Assembly (NCBI GenBank): GCA_051294375.1
Contig: CM119271.1
Span: 9,204,363-9,268,362, forward strand
DNA length: 64,000 nt
Source: Paraspadella gotoi
Lineage: Eukaryota > Chaetognatha
Direction of reading: 5' to 3'
Position 1 is the stretch's first letter, and each line of letters begins with the position of its first letter. Positions 43,010-55,499 of this stretch are shown here, one piece after another. A program made the position numbers and the translations under genes. The notes beneath the pieces were generated by a model. It saw nothing but the letters and a program-made list of their open reading frames with translations, was not told the origin of the DNA and did not search any database.

Positions 43010-43290
43010 GTTGGACTGGCGACAGATGGCCGCCAAGATCAGCTGGCCTCGCTCGTCAGAGAAAAAAGAAGATAGGCGGCGACGATAAACAAAAGGGAAA
43101 AGGCGGGATTTTTTACGGCGCGCCGCCATTAAGAGAGTTATCCCGCCGCCGCAGCCCGCCGCTGGAGCCCGCTGGCCGCCCGCCTCAGCCCGCCGCCGCA
43201 GGCCCCTAAATCAACCGGCGGCGCTAATCAACGGGGGGAAATCCCGGTCGAAACGAGGAGGGGGTAATAAAGTTGGAAGTGGGTGGGGCG
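43010..43290. promoter_or_regulatory. CpG-rich block, possible promoter
   Basis: Strongly GC-rich DNA with repeated CCGCC and GCCCGCCGC motifs (about 43110-43240) and GCCGCCAT-type sites. It stands out from the AT-rich neighbourhood like a CpG-rich promoter, but no transcript or first exon could be identified on either side. Confidence 0.25.
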
Positions 43291-43302
43291 TGAAGAGAGA
43301 GA

Positions 43303-43350
<48 letters not shown>

Positions 43351-43421
43351 AGAGAGAAGAGAGAGAAGAAGAGAGAGGAGAGAGAGAGAGAGAGAAGAGG
43401 AGAGAGAGAGAGAGAGAGAGA
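43290..43421. repeat. (GA)n microsatellite
   Basis: GA run with interruptions, followed by a GGC-rich patch (43480-43535). Confidence 0.95.
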
Positions 43422-43669
43422 CGCCATTCCATTTCCTCTCAATCTTTTCGGTCAGCCGAAAACTGGAGGAGAATAATAGCGGATGCGGCGGATTCGGCGG
43501 CGGGCGGCGGCGGCGGAGGCGGCGGCGGCGAGGATTCATTCAATGACGTCAGTCGTAGATCGAGATTTTTGCTCTTGGATGCGATTAACAATTAAATCCT
43601 CGCTCCACATCGGAACCGATTAACTCTGTCTCTCTCTTTCCTCCACGCACTTCGTCTCTCTCTCTCAGG

Positions 43670-45250
43670 GGGTACCATCACAGATACCCTATGACCAACC
43701 GCAGTGATTAAACAAGGTCAAAGATATACGTTCAAACTGGAGGAGGAAGTCTGAGGTCAAAGTGCAGTTTATACAAGGCCACCCGCTTACAGATACAAAA
43801 TGCAGGATGCGCATCTTTCAGCAGAAACAGAAATGGGCATCTGAAAAAATAACAAGCATCACATATTGTGCAGGTAACCGCAAATTCAGCATTGCCCATA
43901 CGAAAAACTGAGTTAACGGTTTAATACTAAAGATAAAATAAAGAAATTAAATAATCTATAGCACCAATATTACTGATAACGACACTAGGCTTAAAAGAAG
44001 ATAACTACGTGGTGAAAGGGATACATTACAATAATAAGTGATCCACCCATCAATTCGCGAGGACCTGGGGGGTATTAATATTGTTACCAAAAAGAGTACA
44101 CAGTAATTGAAGAACATACCTAAGTAAAGACATGAATCCGAACACATAATAACATGCATTGAACATAGCAACACAGGAAGACTCATTTTAGCGGCAGTTT
44201 CATGCACATGCCAGGTCAAAAAGTCTTTTAAAATTTTTTTTAAAAGGACTGTAGAACTTCGGCAATAAATATATATAGACGCACCATTATTATAATGGGA
44301 AGATAATAAATGCCAAATTGAGCAGTTAAGAGAAAGGAATCAAATACAGAGGGTAAAATCCACCTTTGAAAAACTCTTAGATGAGCTAAATTTGAAATGC
44401 ATCAAATACAGGTGATCCAACGTATTACAGCTTCTCGAACAACTCAACTGCCTCATTAGATCTAACATCGGTAATGATAAAATTGGCTTCGTAGACTACA
44501 GGCAATGAAAACGCTTGATCAATTCAAAGCGATCACGGCTGCCAACAGAAGTGGTCCTGGAAAGCAACGAGGAAATTAGAGTTAAATTTTAGAATGACGC
44601 TTGAAGATAAATTGGAACATTCCCGAGATAAAAACTAGAACAAGCCTTCGCAATCACTGCTTCAGTGAGTGAGAAATATGCCAAAATGAAGATCATTGAA
44701 AAATGGGCACGAATCCTTTCGAATATTGTTAGCCAAACCGCAGGCTACGTCGTCAAGACAACATAAAATTTATGTTAAAGGGTGAAGTAAAATTGTCAGG
44801 AAAGCAAAGTGTTGTTGAATCTCAAGCGTCAAAATTCATAATTGCGGAGAAGGCATAACGACATGAACACTTTAATAAGAGATATTAAGGAAAATCTACA
44901 ACGCAAGTCAGCTCTTGAAAATTGAAAAAAGTCAACTGAAGAATGACTCAGAAATACATTATGAAAAAAGGGTCAGTGAGGATCGGCACTCAAAATGACG
45001 CCAACAAAAAAATGGAGGATATAGTAAGGACATCGCAACATGAACTACGGCGGTAATGTAAGTCCCTTCCTCCACTGAGAGGGGAGATGGATCAAAGGCA
45101 ATCTCGGCCGGAAGAACGTGCAAAAGTACATGCAAGAAGGCTAAAGAAGATCTACAATCCGGTATATCGACCCAACGTACGATGAAAAACTGGCATAAAA
45201 ATAGTTGAGAACACCTGCGAAAGAAGAAAAAGGAAAAACTGACATCTCTA
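43670..45250 (+). other. Region upstream of the reverse transcriptase remnant
   Basis: Base composition is uniform with the RT-bearing segment that follows, and no microsatellites occur. It probably is the 5' part (endonuclease region) of the same decayed element, but no endonuclease motif could be confirmed because of frameshifts. Confidence 0.35.
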
Positions 45251-46600
45251 TCACACGCAAAAGTGAAAGAACAAGATAGAAAGAAGAGGGATTTTAACTT
45301 TGAAACGACTTGAAAGCGGCCTTGGGAGCTGCAAAAATAATCCGCAGCAGGCGAGGATGGAGTAACCTACCTAAATGATAAAAAATGTTCCGTCAGAAGT
45401 GGTGCAGAACAACTTCTTCAGATTTTACAACTTAATGTTGGTCTCGTGGAGTCTACCCTCTGCATTGGAAAAGGCAAAATTAATAACATTCCAAAGAAAG
45501 GTAAAGATCTCACAAAATCAAAAAGTCATAGACCCCATTAGCCTAATTGGTCCTGCGTTGGCAAGTATTTGAGAGATTAATAAAACCTAAGCTCATAGGA
45601 GACTAGACAGGCTCTGCATGAAAATAAATCTCTAGAGCGGCTATAAAAAAAACCGTAGTCCCACAAGATCACTTATTTCGTCTAAACTGAAACTACATAT
45701 CAGGCATTTAAAGAAAAAAAGTTGCGTGCTGGGGCTTGGTTCTTGGATGTTGGAACTGGCCTTTGACGCACCTGTGGTGGAAGCGGTTTTTGAGATACAA
45801 GCTTGCTCGCAAAAAGAATTTCAGGCCCCTCAAATCTTACGATCATAAGTAATTTTCTTGAAAAGATAGATCGATTAAAGTCTTTATGGGAAAAGCAGTG
45901 CTGAGGCCGCTTTAACATAACCACTGGTACTCCACAGGTGGCATAATTAGTCCGGATCTCTTCAATATCCATACAGATGACGTTCCTTTGAGCTGGCACG
46001 AGAGATCTCACCTGCTCAATTCGCGGATGACCAGGCAGCCTGGATTCGTTGCCGCCAGGAAAATCCTTTAAGAGGGAAATAAAGATGGAACGTCTGACAA
46101 GACACTGGAGGATTTGGTGTCCGAAAGTGGAGATTAAAGCTAGCGCCACACAAATCGAATTGGTTTGTAATTCAGATCGACTACCAAAGACATTTAAACG
46201 AAGAATGTGTGTAATAAATTTATTAGGTAATATCCAGTTTCGGTAAGTACAATCCGTTACTTTTTCTGGGGGTAGATTGAACCAAAACTGCTCTGGAAAG
46301 AATACAATTAATGAAACCATGACGAAGGCGAATCAAAAAGACTGGGTGTTTTCTACGTAGAAATAAGAAACCTACCAAACGCATCACGATTAATACATAA
46401 ACTATATAACGTTATGAATAAGAACCTTATTCGAATACGATCAACGAGTTTATAATCCCCATGTCAGAAGTTCATTGGAACAAATTGAAAAAATACATAC
46501 ACAATCTCTGAGAGTTGCTTATAACTATCCCAAAGTACGGGCAAATCATCGAGTCTTAGACTCTGAGTGTGGGAACAGCCGATTAAGATGCATTTAAAGA
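45250..46600 (+). mobile_element. Decayed non-LTR retrotransposon (LINE) reverse transcriptase
   Basis: Reading across several frames, typical LINE RT blocks appear in order. AAGEDGVTY and MIKNVPSEVVQNNFFRFYNL are at about 45345-45440. LPSALEKAKLITFQRK and DPISLIGP follow to about 45555. GIISPDLFNIHTDDVPL is at about 45940-45990, and the catalytic-type FADD motif with QAAW at about 46020-46045. A thumb-like segment (RHWRIWCPKVEIKASATQIEL) is at about 46100-46160, and a C-terminal LEQIEKIHTQSLRVAYNYPK at about 46475-46535. This order is that of the Jockey/CR1/I-type superfamilies. Many stops and frameshifts break it, so it is a non-functional copy or a poorly sequenced one. Confidence 0.75.
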
Positions 46601-47039
46601 AATTCGCTTAAAAAGATTTAATTAGATATGTACTCAAAGTCCAATATTGTTAAAGACACTATTCATGCAATATGAAAGATAAAATTAGAGTGGGAAACTA
46701 CAAAAGCGTCCTCAGCGAATGGGCCTGGGTTTCCGTTACAAGACAGTGTGACGCGAACTTAAGTACTCAGTGCGACGCAACCAAAGCATTCAACAATATC
46801 TCACCCAAGATACGAGGAAACCTACTCGGAAGCGGGTTTCCGAACTCAATTTCAAAAACTGTGGGAAGTGCAAGCCAAAGGGGAGTAAAGCAGAGGAGTC
46901 GAACAGACGGCGGCTCAGAGATTCATTCGCGATGAAGCCGAGCAGTCGGCCGGAGATCGATCGTGCCAAACTTCTCATGTGCCAAACTTCCTCATTATTC
47001 CAAATAACAAACGCCTCTAAATCCTAAAATTAAGACGAG

Positions 47040-47814
47040 TTAAAACTAAAGTAAATTTTGTTAGTGCGGTATTAAAGTTAATTTCCGTTATTGCGGATGC
47101 GTATTGAAGTAAATTTCCCGTTATTGTGCATAGAAATATTAATTTTAACTTTTTTACTTACGAGACATTGAAGGTTTAATGCTGTTTTCAGCAGTTTAAT
47201 ACTGTTTTCAGAGTCATGTATAACGTCACGTGTAGTTATAAAAATTTGATTAAAACGCCGCGTTAGTTGACTATCGGGTTACTATACTATTGTTTACGGA
47301 ATATTAACGGTTAATGACTTAGTGTTGACTTTAAAAACGATCGTACGATTTTAAATAATTTTTTGGCCCATCAAACTATTACTTACGTAATGTCAAAATG
47401 TAAAATTTTATGAAATTGGCCAGAATAGGTCTGCCAACATTCTGTTCAGATAGAATTTTTTTACTCAGTCAAAACCAGTCATAATAGATTCAAATGTAGT
47501 AGTTTAGAATTATCTGTAAACTTGTCACTGTTTATTTATATCGCGCTAAGGAGCCAATCACTGGCCCCAGGGTTAAATAGAATGTATTAATCAATCTCTC
47601 TCTCTCTCTCCTCTTCTCTCTCTCTCATCCTCTCTCTCTCCTCTCTCCTCAATCTCTCTTCTCTCTCGTCTTCTCTCTCTCTCTTTCTGANNNNNNNNNN
47701 NNNNNNNNNNNNNNNTTCTCCCTAGCTCTCTCTGTCTCTCTCTGCGTCTTATCAGTTTGACGATTTGGTCAAACGACCAACGCTGGAAACCACCGAATTC
47801 TTCTATGGTTATGG

Positions 47815-47855
<41 letters not shown>

Positions 47856-48185
47856 TTAATGAGAGTAATCGTTAGTATCATGTCAAGGTCGTAATCGACA
47901 CTGTAAGATGTAACTTAACTGTAACTTAAAGATTTCCCGTCGATAAAATCATTAAAAAAGAGAAGATTATCAACGTTGTTTGAATCTCGTGTACCGTATT
48001 TTAATACTGTTTAATGTTTATTAATTCTTTCAATATTACTCTAAAACCATGTTTGACGTCTACGTTGTCAATAGAAATGGTTGCCCCATTTTTTTTTTGG
48101 CATCACAATATTTCCTTCTGCACTTTTAGAGTGACACTTTAGAAAGATGAGCAGGATGGTAGTTATTATTTTTAAAGACAACTTG
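47040..48185. other. Intergenic with CT microsatellite, gap and CGT tract
   Basis: AT-rich DNA. A (CT)n run (47596-47690) leads into a 25-N gap, and a (CGT)n run lies at 47816-47856. No gene seen. Confidence 0.5.
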
Positions 48186-48188
48186 GCT

Positions 48189-48194
48189 TTTATT
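48189..48194 (-). terminator. Polyadenylation signal of the acidic-protein gene
   Basis: AATAAA on the minus strand, 37 nt after the stop codon at 48231. Confidence 0.55.
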
Positions 48195-48230
48195 TGTCTT
48201 AGACTTAAGAAGACCTGGTGCGCCGCCTTA

Positions 48231-48983
48231 TCATTCAATTTCCGTAAAACATTTTCGAAACATAGAAAAGGGAAATTTTGTCAAAAAAGATCGTTTTTTG
48301 TTTTTATTTTTCTTCGTCATTTCTCCGCCGTCGGCGTCGCCATCGTCGTCGCCATCGATTTTGATCCTAACGCGCTTTTCTACCGGCCGATGATTGGCTG
48401 AAAACGCTTCTACCGGTGGCGGTATATGATTGGCTGGAAACGCCTCCTCCGTTTGCGTTTCCTGATTGGCTAAAACCTTTTTTTTTTTTTCAGGTGGCTC
48501 TTCGGTCGCGAAATCGAACCGATTTGTAGAATAAAGTTTCTTACCGACAGGGACATTTTTATGGTGATTGCTGATATTGTCGTCGTCGTCGTCGTCGTCG
48601 TCATCTTCGTCTTCCGAATCCGAATCCTCTTCCTCCTCTTCCTCCCCCAATACGACGACACGATCGTCGTACGGATTTCCTCCGAGTCCTCGAATCGCTT
48701 CCTCCAGATCGTCAAGTATCTCCTCGCGCCCTCTAGCGTCCGATCGGTCCCAACGGAGGGCGCGGTCGTTCCGCGCCTGACTCATCGCATCCAGCGCCGC
48801 TCGTTGACGCTTGGAGAGTCGACGAGCCGCTTCGGGGCGGAGGAGAGCCGAGGTCATGGAGTCGGCGTCGTCGCCGTAGTCGCGGACGGAGCGTTTGCGG
48901 CAGAGATGCTTCAGGGTGAGTTCGGAGACGGCGAGGAGACGACGGGATCTGAGAGACTGTCTCGCCTCGGCTCTGGACGACAT
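48231..48983 (-). CDS. Acidic-tract protein of 250 residues, unrecognised
   Basis: A single open frame from ATG at 48983 (MSSRAEARQSLRSRRLLAV...) to TGA at 48231, with a polyadenylation signal 37 nt later. The N-terminal third is basic and Arg-rich. Residues about 70-105 are charged and probably helical (EEILDDLEEAIRGLGG). An acidic tract (EEEEEEDSDSEDEDDDD and more Asp) lies around residues 112-136 and comes from a (CGT)n microsatellite read on the minus strand. Three 12-residue repeats follow, starting Ala-Asn at residues 172, 184 and 196 and sharing EAFxANH. The tail is basic. No membrane segment or signal peptide is seen. Composition suggests a nuclear or nucleolar protein, but this is inference. 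A small intron near the Lys run (about 48480-48490) cannot be excluded. Confidence 0.65.
   Translation of the reverse strand: MSSRAEARQSLRSRRLLAVSELTLKHLCRKRSVRDYGDDADSMTSALLRPEAARRLSKRQRAALDAMSQARNDRALRWDRSDARGREEILDDLEEAIRGLGGNPYDDRVVVLGEEEEEEDSDSEDEDDDDDDDDDNISNHHKNVPVGKKLYSTNRFDFATEEPPEKKKKVLANQETQTEEAFPANHIPPPVEAFSANHRPVEKRVRIKIDGDDDGDADGGEMTKKNKNKKRSFLTKFPFSMFRKCFTEIE
48393..48471 (+). repeat. 36-bp repeat carrying three ATTGGCT (inverted CCAAT) motifs
   Basis: ATTGGCT occurs at 48393-48399, 48429-48435 and 48465-48471, exactly 36 bp apart, each followed by a GAAAACGC-like stretch. The repeat lies inside the minus-strand coding region and makes a 12-residue peptide repeat. CCAAT elements are NF-Y sites when in promoters; use here is unproven. 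Confidence 0.75.
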
Positions 48984-50650
48984 ATTTGAGGAGGCGTCGG
49001 AGGAATGCCCCAGGGTTTTAAGAAAAAAAGATTGCGAGAAAAAAGTGTGAACAACTTTACAAAGGTCTGTTTATTAAATTCACGGTTTGTCCGAAGTAGT
49101 TTTACGCTAAAATAAATTGTAAATCACTTTTAGAATGTAATTTGTAAATTGTTTAATTAATCAATTACAAATTTTGGTAGACTTTGTATTGTTTCCTTCA
49201 AATCGTTGCGTTTGAGTTAGATAACGAAAATGAAATTTCTTTAAACGTTTTCACAAATACAGGAAGCGTAAAAAGTATGAGATATATTTTTATAATTAGA
49301 TTTACTTTATTTCAAAAACGAAAACGACTCGCGACGAAAGGACGTCTCGAACATTTTTCGACGCATTTTCAACTCGACTATCTCGTTTTTCTCCGAGGTA
49401 ATAAAATTCCAAGAAATTTGATTACGAACCAATCAGGGATTCGCTTTTCAAGCTTTGGCCGTCGGGAGTCGATTGCCGGCTCGGCAGGTAAACAACATTT
49501 TTACAAACCGGTTTCGGTTAAAGAAGATAAGACGGGATACGCCCCATGAAAAGAGANNNNNNNNNNNNNNNNNNNNNNNNNAGAGAGAGATTGAAAAAAT
49601 CATAAAATCTTCTTCAGGATCAAGTGTACGTGGGGTTGCGCTTAAAGAGAGAGGAGAGAGGGGGGGGGGGGGGGAGGAGAGGAGAGAGAGAGAGAGAGAT
49701 AAGAGAGAGAGGAGAAGACCGTTGACGAATTCATGGTTTGATTTTACTTGCGACAAACAGTCGAATCGAAATATAAATACAATTGGGGAAATACAGATTT
49801 GGCGAATGAAAAGTGTTGGAGAGAAAAAAAAGATCAAAAGAAATGAAAAAGGAGAAATTACAATTAAAAAAACGAAACATAAAATAGAATGGTTTTCGTA
49901 GTATTTTTTTTTTTTTTTTGTTTTTTTTTTTTTATTTTGCTCTTTGCGCCGGATTCTCCCTCCCCCCAATGTGACAATGGTTCAGAAGATACAAGTTTAA
50001 AAAAGGGTTTCCTTATAATTAATTAAAGAATTGCCGCGCTGCTAAAGCCTTTGACGTCAAATTTCCCGATAGCCGTGTAAATGATATTTCCGTTTCAAAA
50101 AAAACACGGAAATCGAATACCAAGAGTTTCAGAGTAAAAAATCGTAAAAAATCGAGGGAGGGAGTTTAGTGACGGGGCTTATCGGCAGAAAGTGATCTCC
50201 TCTCTCTCTCTCTCTCTCATCGGTCTCATCTCTCCTGCTCCTCTCTCGTCTCATCGTCTCTCTCGTCTCTCTTCCTTCTCTCCATCTCGTTCGATGTCAT
50301 CCGGCCTCGACTCTATCGTCATCTTCTTCTCTCTCTCTCTCTTTCGCCTTCTCTCCGCCATTACCACATTATTCAATAAAAATATCTTCTCGGAATTGTC
50401 AAAACCTTATTGCCAAGATCGTGCCGTAGTTTCACGCAACAAATTTTTTTTTTCCCCCGCTTTCTTTTATTCCATCTCTTGCGACATCCGTTTGCGTCTA
50501 CTTCCTCTCTCATTCTCTCTCTCTCTCATCTCGTCGTCTCGTCTCAAGTGGGCTCTCTCCCTCTCTTCTCTCTCTCTCTCATCTCTTTCTCCTCTCTCTC
50601 TCTCTCTCTCTCGTAAATATACTCCCGTAATCAAATGTTTCACTTTCCAA
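48984..50650. other. Intergenic upstream of the acidic-protein gene
   Basis: AT-rich, with a 25-N gap at 49557-49581, a (GA)n/G-run tract (49650-49715) and CT-rich tracts (50195-50620). A 121-codon frame on + at 49184-49549 starts at TTG and has no family similarity; it is not credited. Confidence 0.4.
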
Positions 50651-51099
50651 CTTTGGCTACAAACTTTTCTCCAACAACATATTTTTGATTTGTCCATACG
50701 TCCATTTTCCCTTTTTCCCCGCATTTTGTTCACATCCGACGTCAGGAGACGAATTCAATATCAAATAATCACGAATAATATATGACAGTAAAATGTCACA
50801 ACCTCGTCCTCACTTCTGGAAACCGGAAGTGAATCTTCCTCCGTTGCCGATGAAACAGAACGCCGCTGATGACAGGATGTCCCTCGTCGGTCGTATTCCT
50901 TCGTTTCGCGACACGCCCTCTGACGGAAGCGTCAAACGCCATCCGCCCGCGGGACACCCACTCCTCGTTCATCCCGCGACGAACTCGTCATACCCGTCCT
51001 TCGGGATCCGGTGCTGCCGCACTTGCGGCGAAACTCGTCGTCGATTTCTACTACGTGAACCTTTTTGTTTTGGTCTTTCTCTTCGGAGTTGAGTGAGTG

Positions 51100-51300
51100 A
51101 ATGAACGAATGAATGATGATATAATTGATGAAGAATGAATGAATGGATTGAATGAATGAATGAATGAATGAATGAATGAAATGAATGATTGAATGAATTG
51201 AAATGAATGAAATGAATGAATGAATGAAATGAATGAGTAGATGAGTAATTAGTGAGATGAATTGATCGATTTAATGAAGGAACGAGTGAATGAAAAAATG
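51100..51300. repeat. (GAAT)n microsatellite
   Basis: GAAT tetranucleotide run with indels in intron 1 of the left-arm copy, the counterpart of the (ATTC)n array at 63310-63500. Confidence 0.9.
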
Positions 51301-51308
51301 AAGTGAAC

Positions 51309-51553
51309 TATGGTGGGACTAAAAATTCCACCAACCGTTCATCAGTCGGCGATTGGTGCCGGAGGCAAGTCATTTTCGCTCCCAACCCAAAGGTTCTAGC
51401 CCGGTGGCTGCTCGCAGTTTAGAAGGGACGGGGCGCTTAACGCGGCCTGTAACATTGGTGTTACAAGCCTTGATCCGAAGCTCAGTGACTGGGCTTATAT
51501 TTGAACGGTATCTGTCATTAAACAACATATCAATAATTACTGTCTCTTCAAGA
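51309..51553 (+). mobile_element. tRNA-derived SINE, copy 1
   Basis: About 245 bp starting TGGTGGGACTAAAA and ending near TACTGTCTCTTCAAG. It has the B-box-like GGTTCTAGCCC and the same body as the copies at 59101-59334 and 63073-63301. It is the left-arm counterpart of the 63073 copy, so these two represent one insertion. Confidence 0.75.
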
Positions 51554-54500
51554 ACGTTAGCAAATTGGTGAACGAGTGAACGATTGACAAATTTAAATAA
51601 GTGTAACCAGTGAATTAGCCGAGTGACTAAGAATAGTTTAATATCTTAATATCATAGAAATCCATATTTTCATCTACTCGAGTCCCTTCCCTATAATGAT
51701 ACCATTTCAGATACGCGGTTATCCTTCCCTCTCTGTGGCTTTAACCTTCGAAACTCATTCGACCTGCAAGCTCATCCTACCATCGGATCTGTATCGCCGG
51801 ATCTCGATCAGGTTTTGGTTTTTTTTTCATTTGCCAAGTTTCTGTCTATGACTAAAAAAAAAAAAAATGGCAAATGGCCTTTTGTGTAAATGCTAAATAT
51901 TCATCTCATGATTTTCAATTGATATACTTAATACTTTTCCAATTTGCAATGTCCGCAATGATCCTTAATTTTTGAATTTTATTTTAGTGGCCAATTAGTG
52001 CAATTTTTCTTGCTCAATACTCATCGTTTAAATCGTTTAATCTCTTATTGTCTTAATTGTCAATTGTCTCTTTTATTTCAGAAAAAAAAAAAAAATCAGG
52101 GTTGGTTCGGATCTTGGAATGAGGTCTTTCATGGGGAAGTGACGTGAAACTGAGAATTTTCGAAGTTCCGCGATGTGAGCTTTGTCAGGACTTTTTAAAT
52201 CGTTGAAATGTTTAATTTTCCAGGTTATATACGAACGATATACCATGATACATTTTCCCGAAAGAAAAATAAGGCCACGAAAATCCAAAAAAGCTATTTT
52301 TGTCAGTTGTTCTATTTGACGAGTGCGAGTTATATGTAACGCTTTTTTCGAATAAATTAAAACTTTAAATAGCTTCCGACTACAAAATAGTGTATCCTTT
52401 TCTTTTAAAACTTATACTCACACGCTACTCCTCTTTCAACCCTTCCCCCCGCCCTAAACTCGCTATATTGGCGGGGATCGTTTCGGGGGGGGGTTTGGGT
52501 CATTCGCGCACCAAGTCCACCCAACCCTCCTACCCCCTTTCCGCTCCAGCGCCCCTGATCTTTCTGCCCCATCTCTTCGCGCTACTTGAACGACTGGAGC
52601 CGCGACCAGAACGCCACAAGTCGCTCGTCTCGTCTGCAACTCCTTCGAGATTCTCGGCAATTTCCTCTAAGTCTTCAAGATCGAGTGGCCCTCGTCTTCG
52701 TCGCAGATCGTGAGGCCGGGATCGGCTGCGGTTTGTTGTCCCTTACTGGTTTTATTTTTTTCTTGTTTGTTGTTTGTTTGTTTATTTAATTAGGTTTTGT
52801 TTAATCATTTAAACTTTTAAAACTATATTATATACTTCAAGAAACAGTTTGTTAAATTGTTCTGTTTTTTTTTTTTTTTTTTGTTCTTTTTATTTTCCTA
52901 AGTTTTATTTATTTTCCATTTTTTTAAAAATTTTGAATAAATTTTATTTTGGATTTGGACGACAACATGAACGCCTTTAGTCGAATTTTGGAACAAAATA
53001 AGATCAACATTATCAAGTTTGACTATGATACGTAATTACGTATCCAAATTTCGCGGATCCTGCATAACTTCGTTATTTCGGTTTCTCCCGTTAAAAACGA
53101 TTTTTCGCCCCCTAGCGGCGGCGTCGGCGATGCTCTAGCGCGGACGTCCAAACCCTGAGTTTACGCGCCGTCGAGGGACGAACCGTCGTTTGTCGGTCCT
53201 TGTTCCATGGCCCGAACATAAGTCGGACTCTTTGTCGGCGCAGCGCTTCAATGTTTTTTCTGTGGTAAAAGATATTACAATTTGAGTAGTTAAATTGGCC
53301 ATTATCTGATTAATTTCAAATTCATCCAAAATATTAATCAAGATGGTCATTTTATAACCATTGCCTTCAGCAGTTCACTTCAGCATTGGCCCATCGTTCC
53401 ATCGACGAATACACGTCGCCCGGGATTCTTTCATGTCGATTCTGTGGATCCTGCATCAAAATTTCAAGTTAATTTTCCACTTTCTAACAACGTCAACGGA
53501 TTACGCCGAGGTGTGGTTCGAGCTTCCATCCTGTTGTTTTGTTGGTTCCTTAATTAGTTTTAATTATTTTTCACGAATCCTTGCCTCATTCGTTCTTCGT
53601 TCCCAAGTTCTATGCGTTAATGTTTTTTTCTTTATTTCATCCCTCCTTTTGTTATTTTGTTTCGCAAAGAAATTTTTTTCATCGCACTTTCTTGTGTGCG
53701 CTCGTTTCATTACCTTCCTTTGTTGCTTATAGTTTTCTTTCCTTTTTTTTCTTCTTGCGTTCATTTCTGCTTTCCTACGATCGTTCATATCAATTCCTTC
53801 GCTTCATTTCATGAATCCCGTTCATCTCTCATCGCTTCCAAATCAAAAATCATCAGATCCTTCAAACTCCGATCGAAAACAAAAGAGGCATCCGAGGTCG
53901 AATTCGCGCGGAAAATCTCATCGCTGTCGTGACGAAGCCGTCGTCTCGGCGTCTCCGACGAAATCGGTCGGAAATACACGCCGAGAGCCGAGATCGGCGC
54001 CGCCGAGAGATCCGGCGTGGCGGCGCTACCGTTTCTGCGGCGCCCCCAAAGATCTCCGGTGCCCAATGCGAATTTATTCGCGCCCGAATATTCGCAGCCT
54101 CATCTCGTGTCTTGATCGGAATTCGTTTTTTGAATTTTCTAGCGAGCAAGGTGTTTTGAAATTGTGAAGTAATAACTTAATTTTATTTGCGTTTAAAACT
54201 TTAAGTATTTATTTTAAAAAAATAAGCCTTTACGCCCTTCAGTGTCCATGAAGGAGCCGACAGTTTTGTGTATCGCATGAAGAGATACATTTTTTTCCGT
54301 AATCAATTTTATAATTAAAAACTTGCGAACAAGTGAATTTCTAAATTGTAGCTGCAATCTTTGTTTGTAAATATTTGCTTTTATTTCAATAATTTTCAAA
54401 CGAGCCAGGTCGCTAAAAAAGACTAGTTTCCATCGGCCGCGCAAACTCACCACGTTTCCCTCCTATTCTTCCTTCCCATCAACATATTTTCGACCTTGCT

Positions 54501-55499
54501 CGAACGCTACCTCCCATTTCCCACAACACCAGACTCCCTTGGAAAGCGTCTTCGTCATCCTCTGATTTCCCAAGAGCGTTCGGATGGGGCGGAATTGGAA
54601 TCCGGCGCTTGTTTCGCCGTCGCCGCGTGCGTCGTTTCTCGTCGTCTGCGGCGCCGTCGCCGTCGCGAGCGGGCGCTCTCCGATCGCCGGCGTCACGGCC
54701 CTTCGGGTGTTCGTTAAATGCTGGCCTCGCAGGTTCTCGCGTTGGGGCGGGTGTCTTTTGTTTGTTTTTTTGTTGTTTTTTTATTATTAATACTAAAAAT
54801 AGTATTCATAAAATCATAAAACCGTAACAGTGTAAAAGGACAGGAAAATGATAAACAATAAAAACTAAACTATTAAAATTCAATCCAAAAAAACAAAGAA
54901 ACACTAACGTTTAAAAATGGAAAACATAATAAAGTTACGAAACAAATTCATAACATGAGAAACTGTGAAGGACCAGAATATTATAGTAACTATCAACAGC
55001 ATTAAAATTTAGAATATTTAGAATATTTAAAACCCAAATATAAAATAACTTTAACCTCTTCTGACGAGGATCATAATTCACACTTAAATCTTTCCACAAT
55101 TTTCAACGATAAATCGAAATAACAATCAGATTCTGGGCCGCTAGCGACGTTGCCGAACGCGACGCGTCCCGTCTCCGGACCGTCGTCTAACTCGAGCAGC
55201 GTCCTCAGAGGTTTCCTGCGCCGTCACCGTCCGCCGCTGCTGCTGCTGCATTTTGCGTCTGCTCCTCGCTGCTGAACGTCAGTCGGCGTCTCCATCGTCG
55301 CCATCACCGCCTACAGGCATCTCACCAAATCCATCGACGAGAGAACGCAGGGTGAAGTCGCGGGTCTCGTTTTTGTTTTTTGTTTTCTTCTTGTGTTTTG
55401 GTTTGTTTTTGTTTTATTCGTTATTGAAATTGGGACACCAATATAAAACTATCCATTCATTTAATAAAAAAGTTATCTTGCCCTGATTTGGACAGGCTT

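Noticed and set aside
49184-49549. 121-codon frame on the plus strand
   Set aside because: It begins at TTG rather than ATG, has no family similarity and unremarkable composition.
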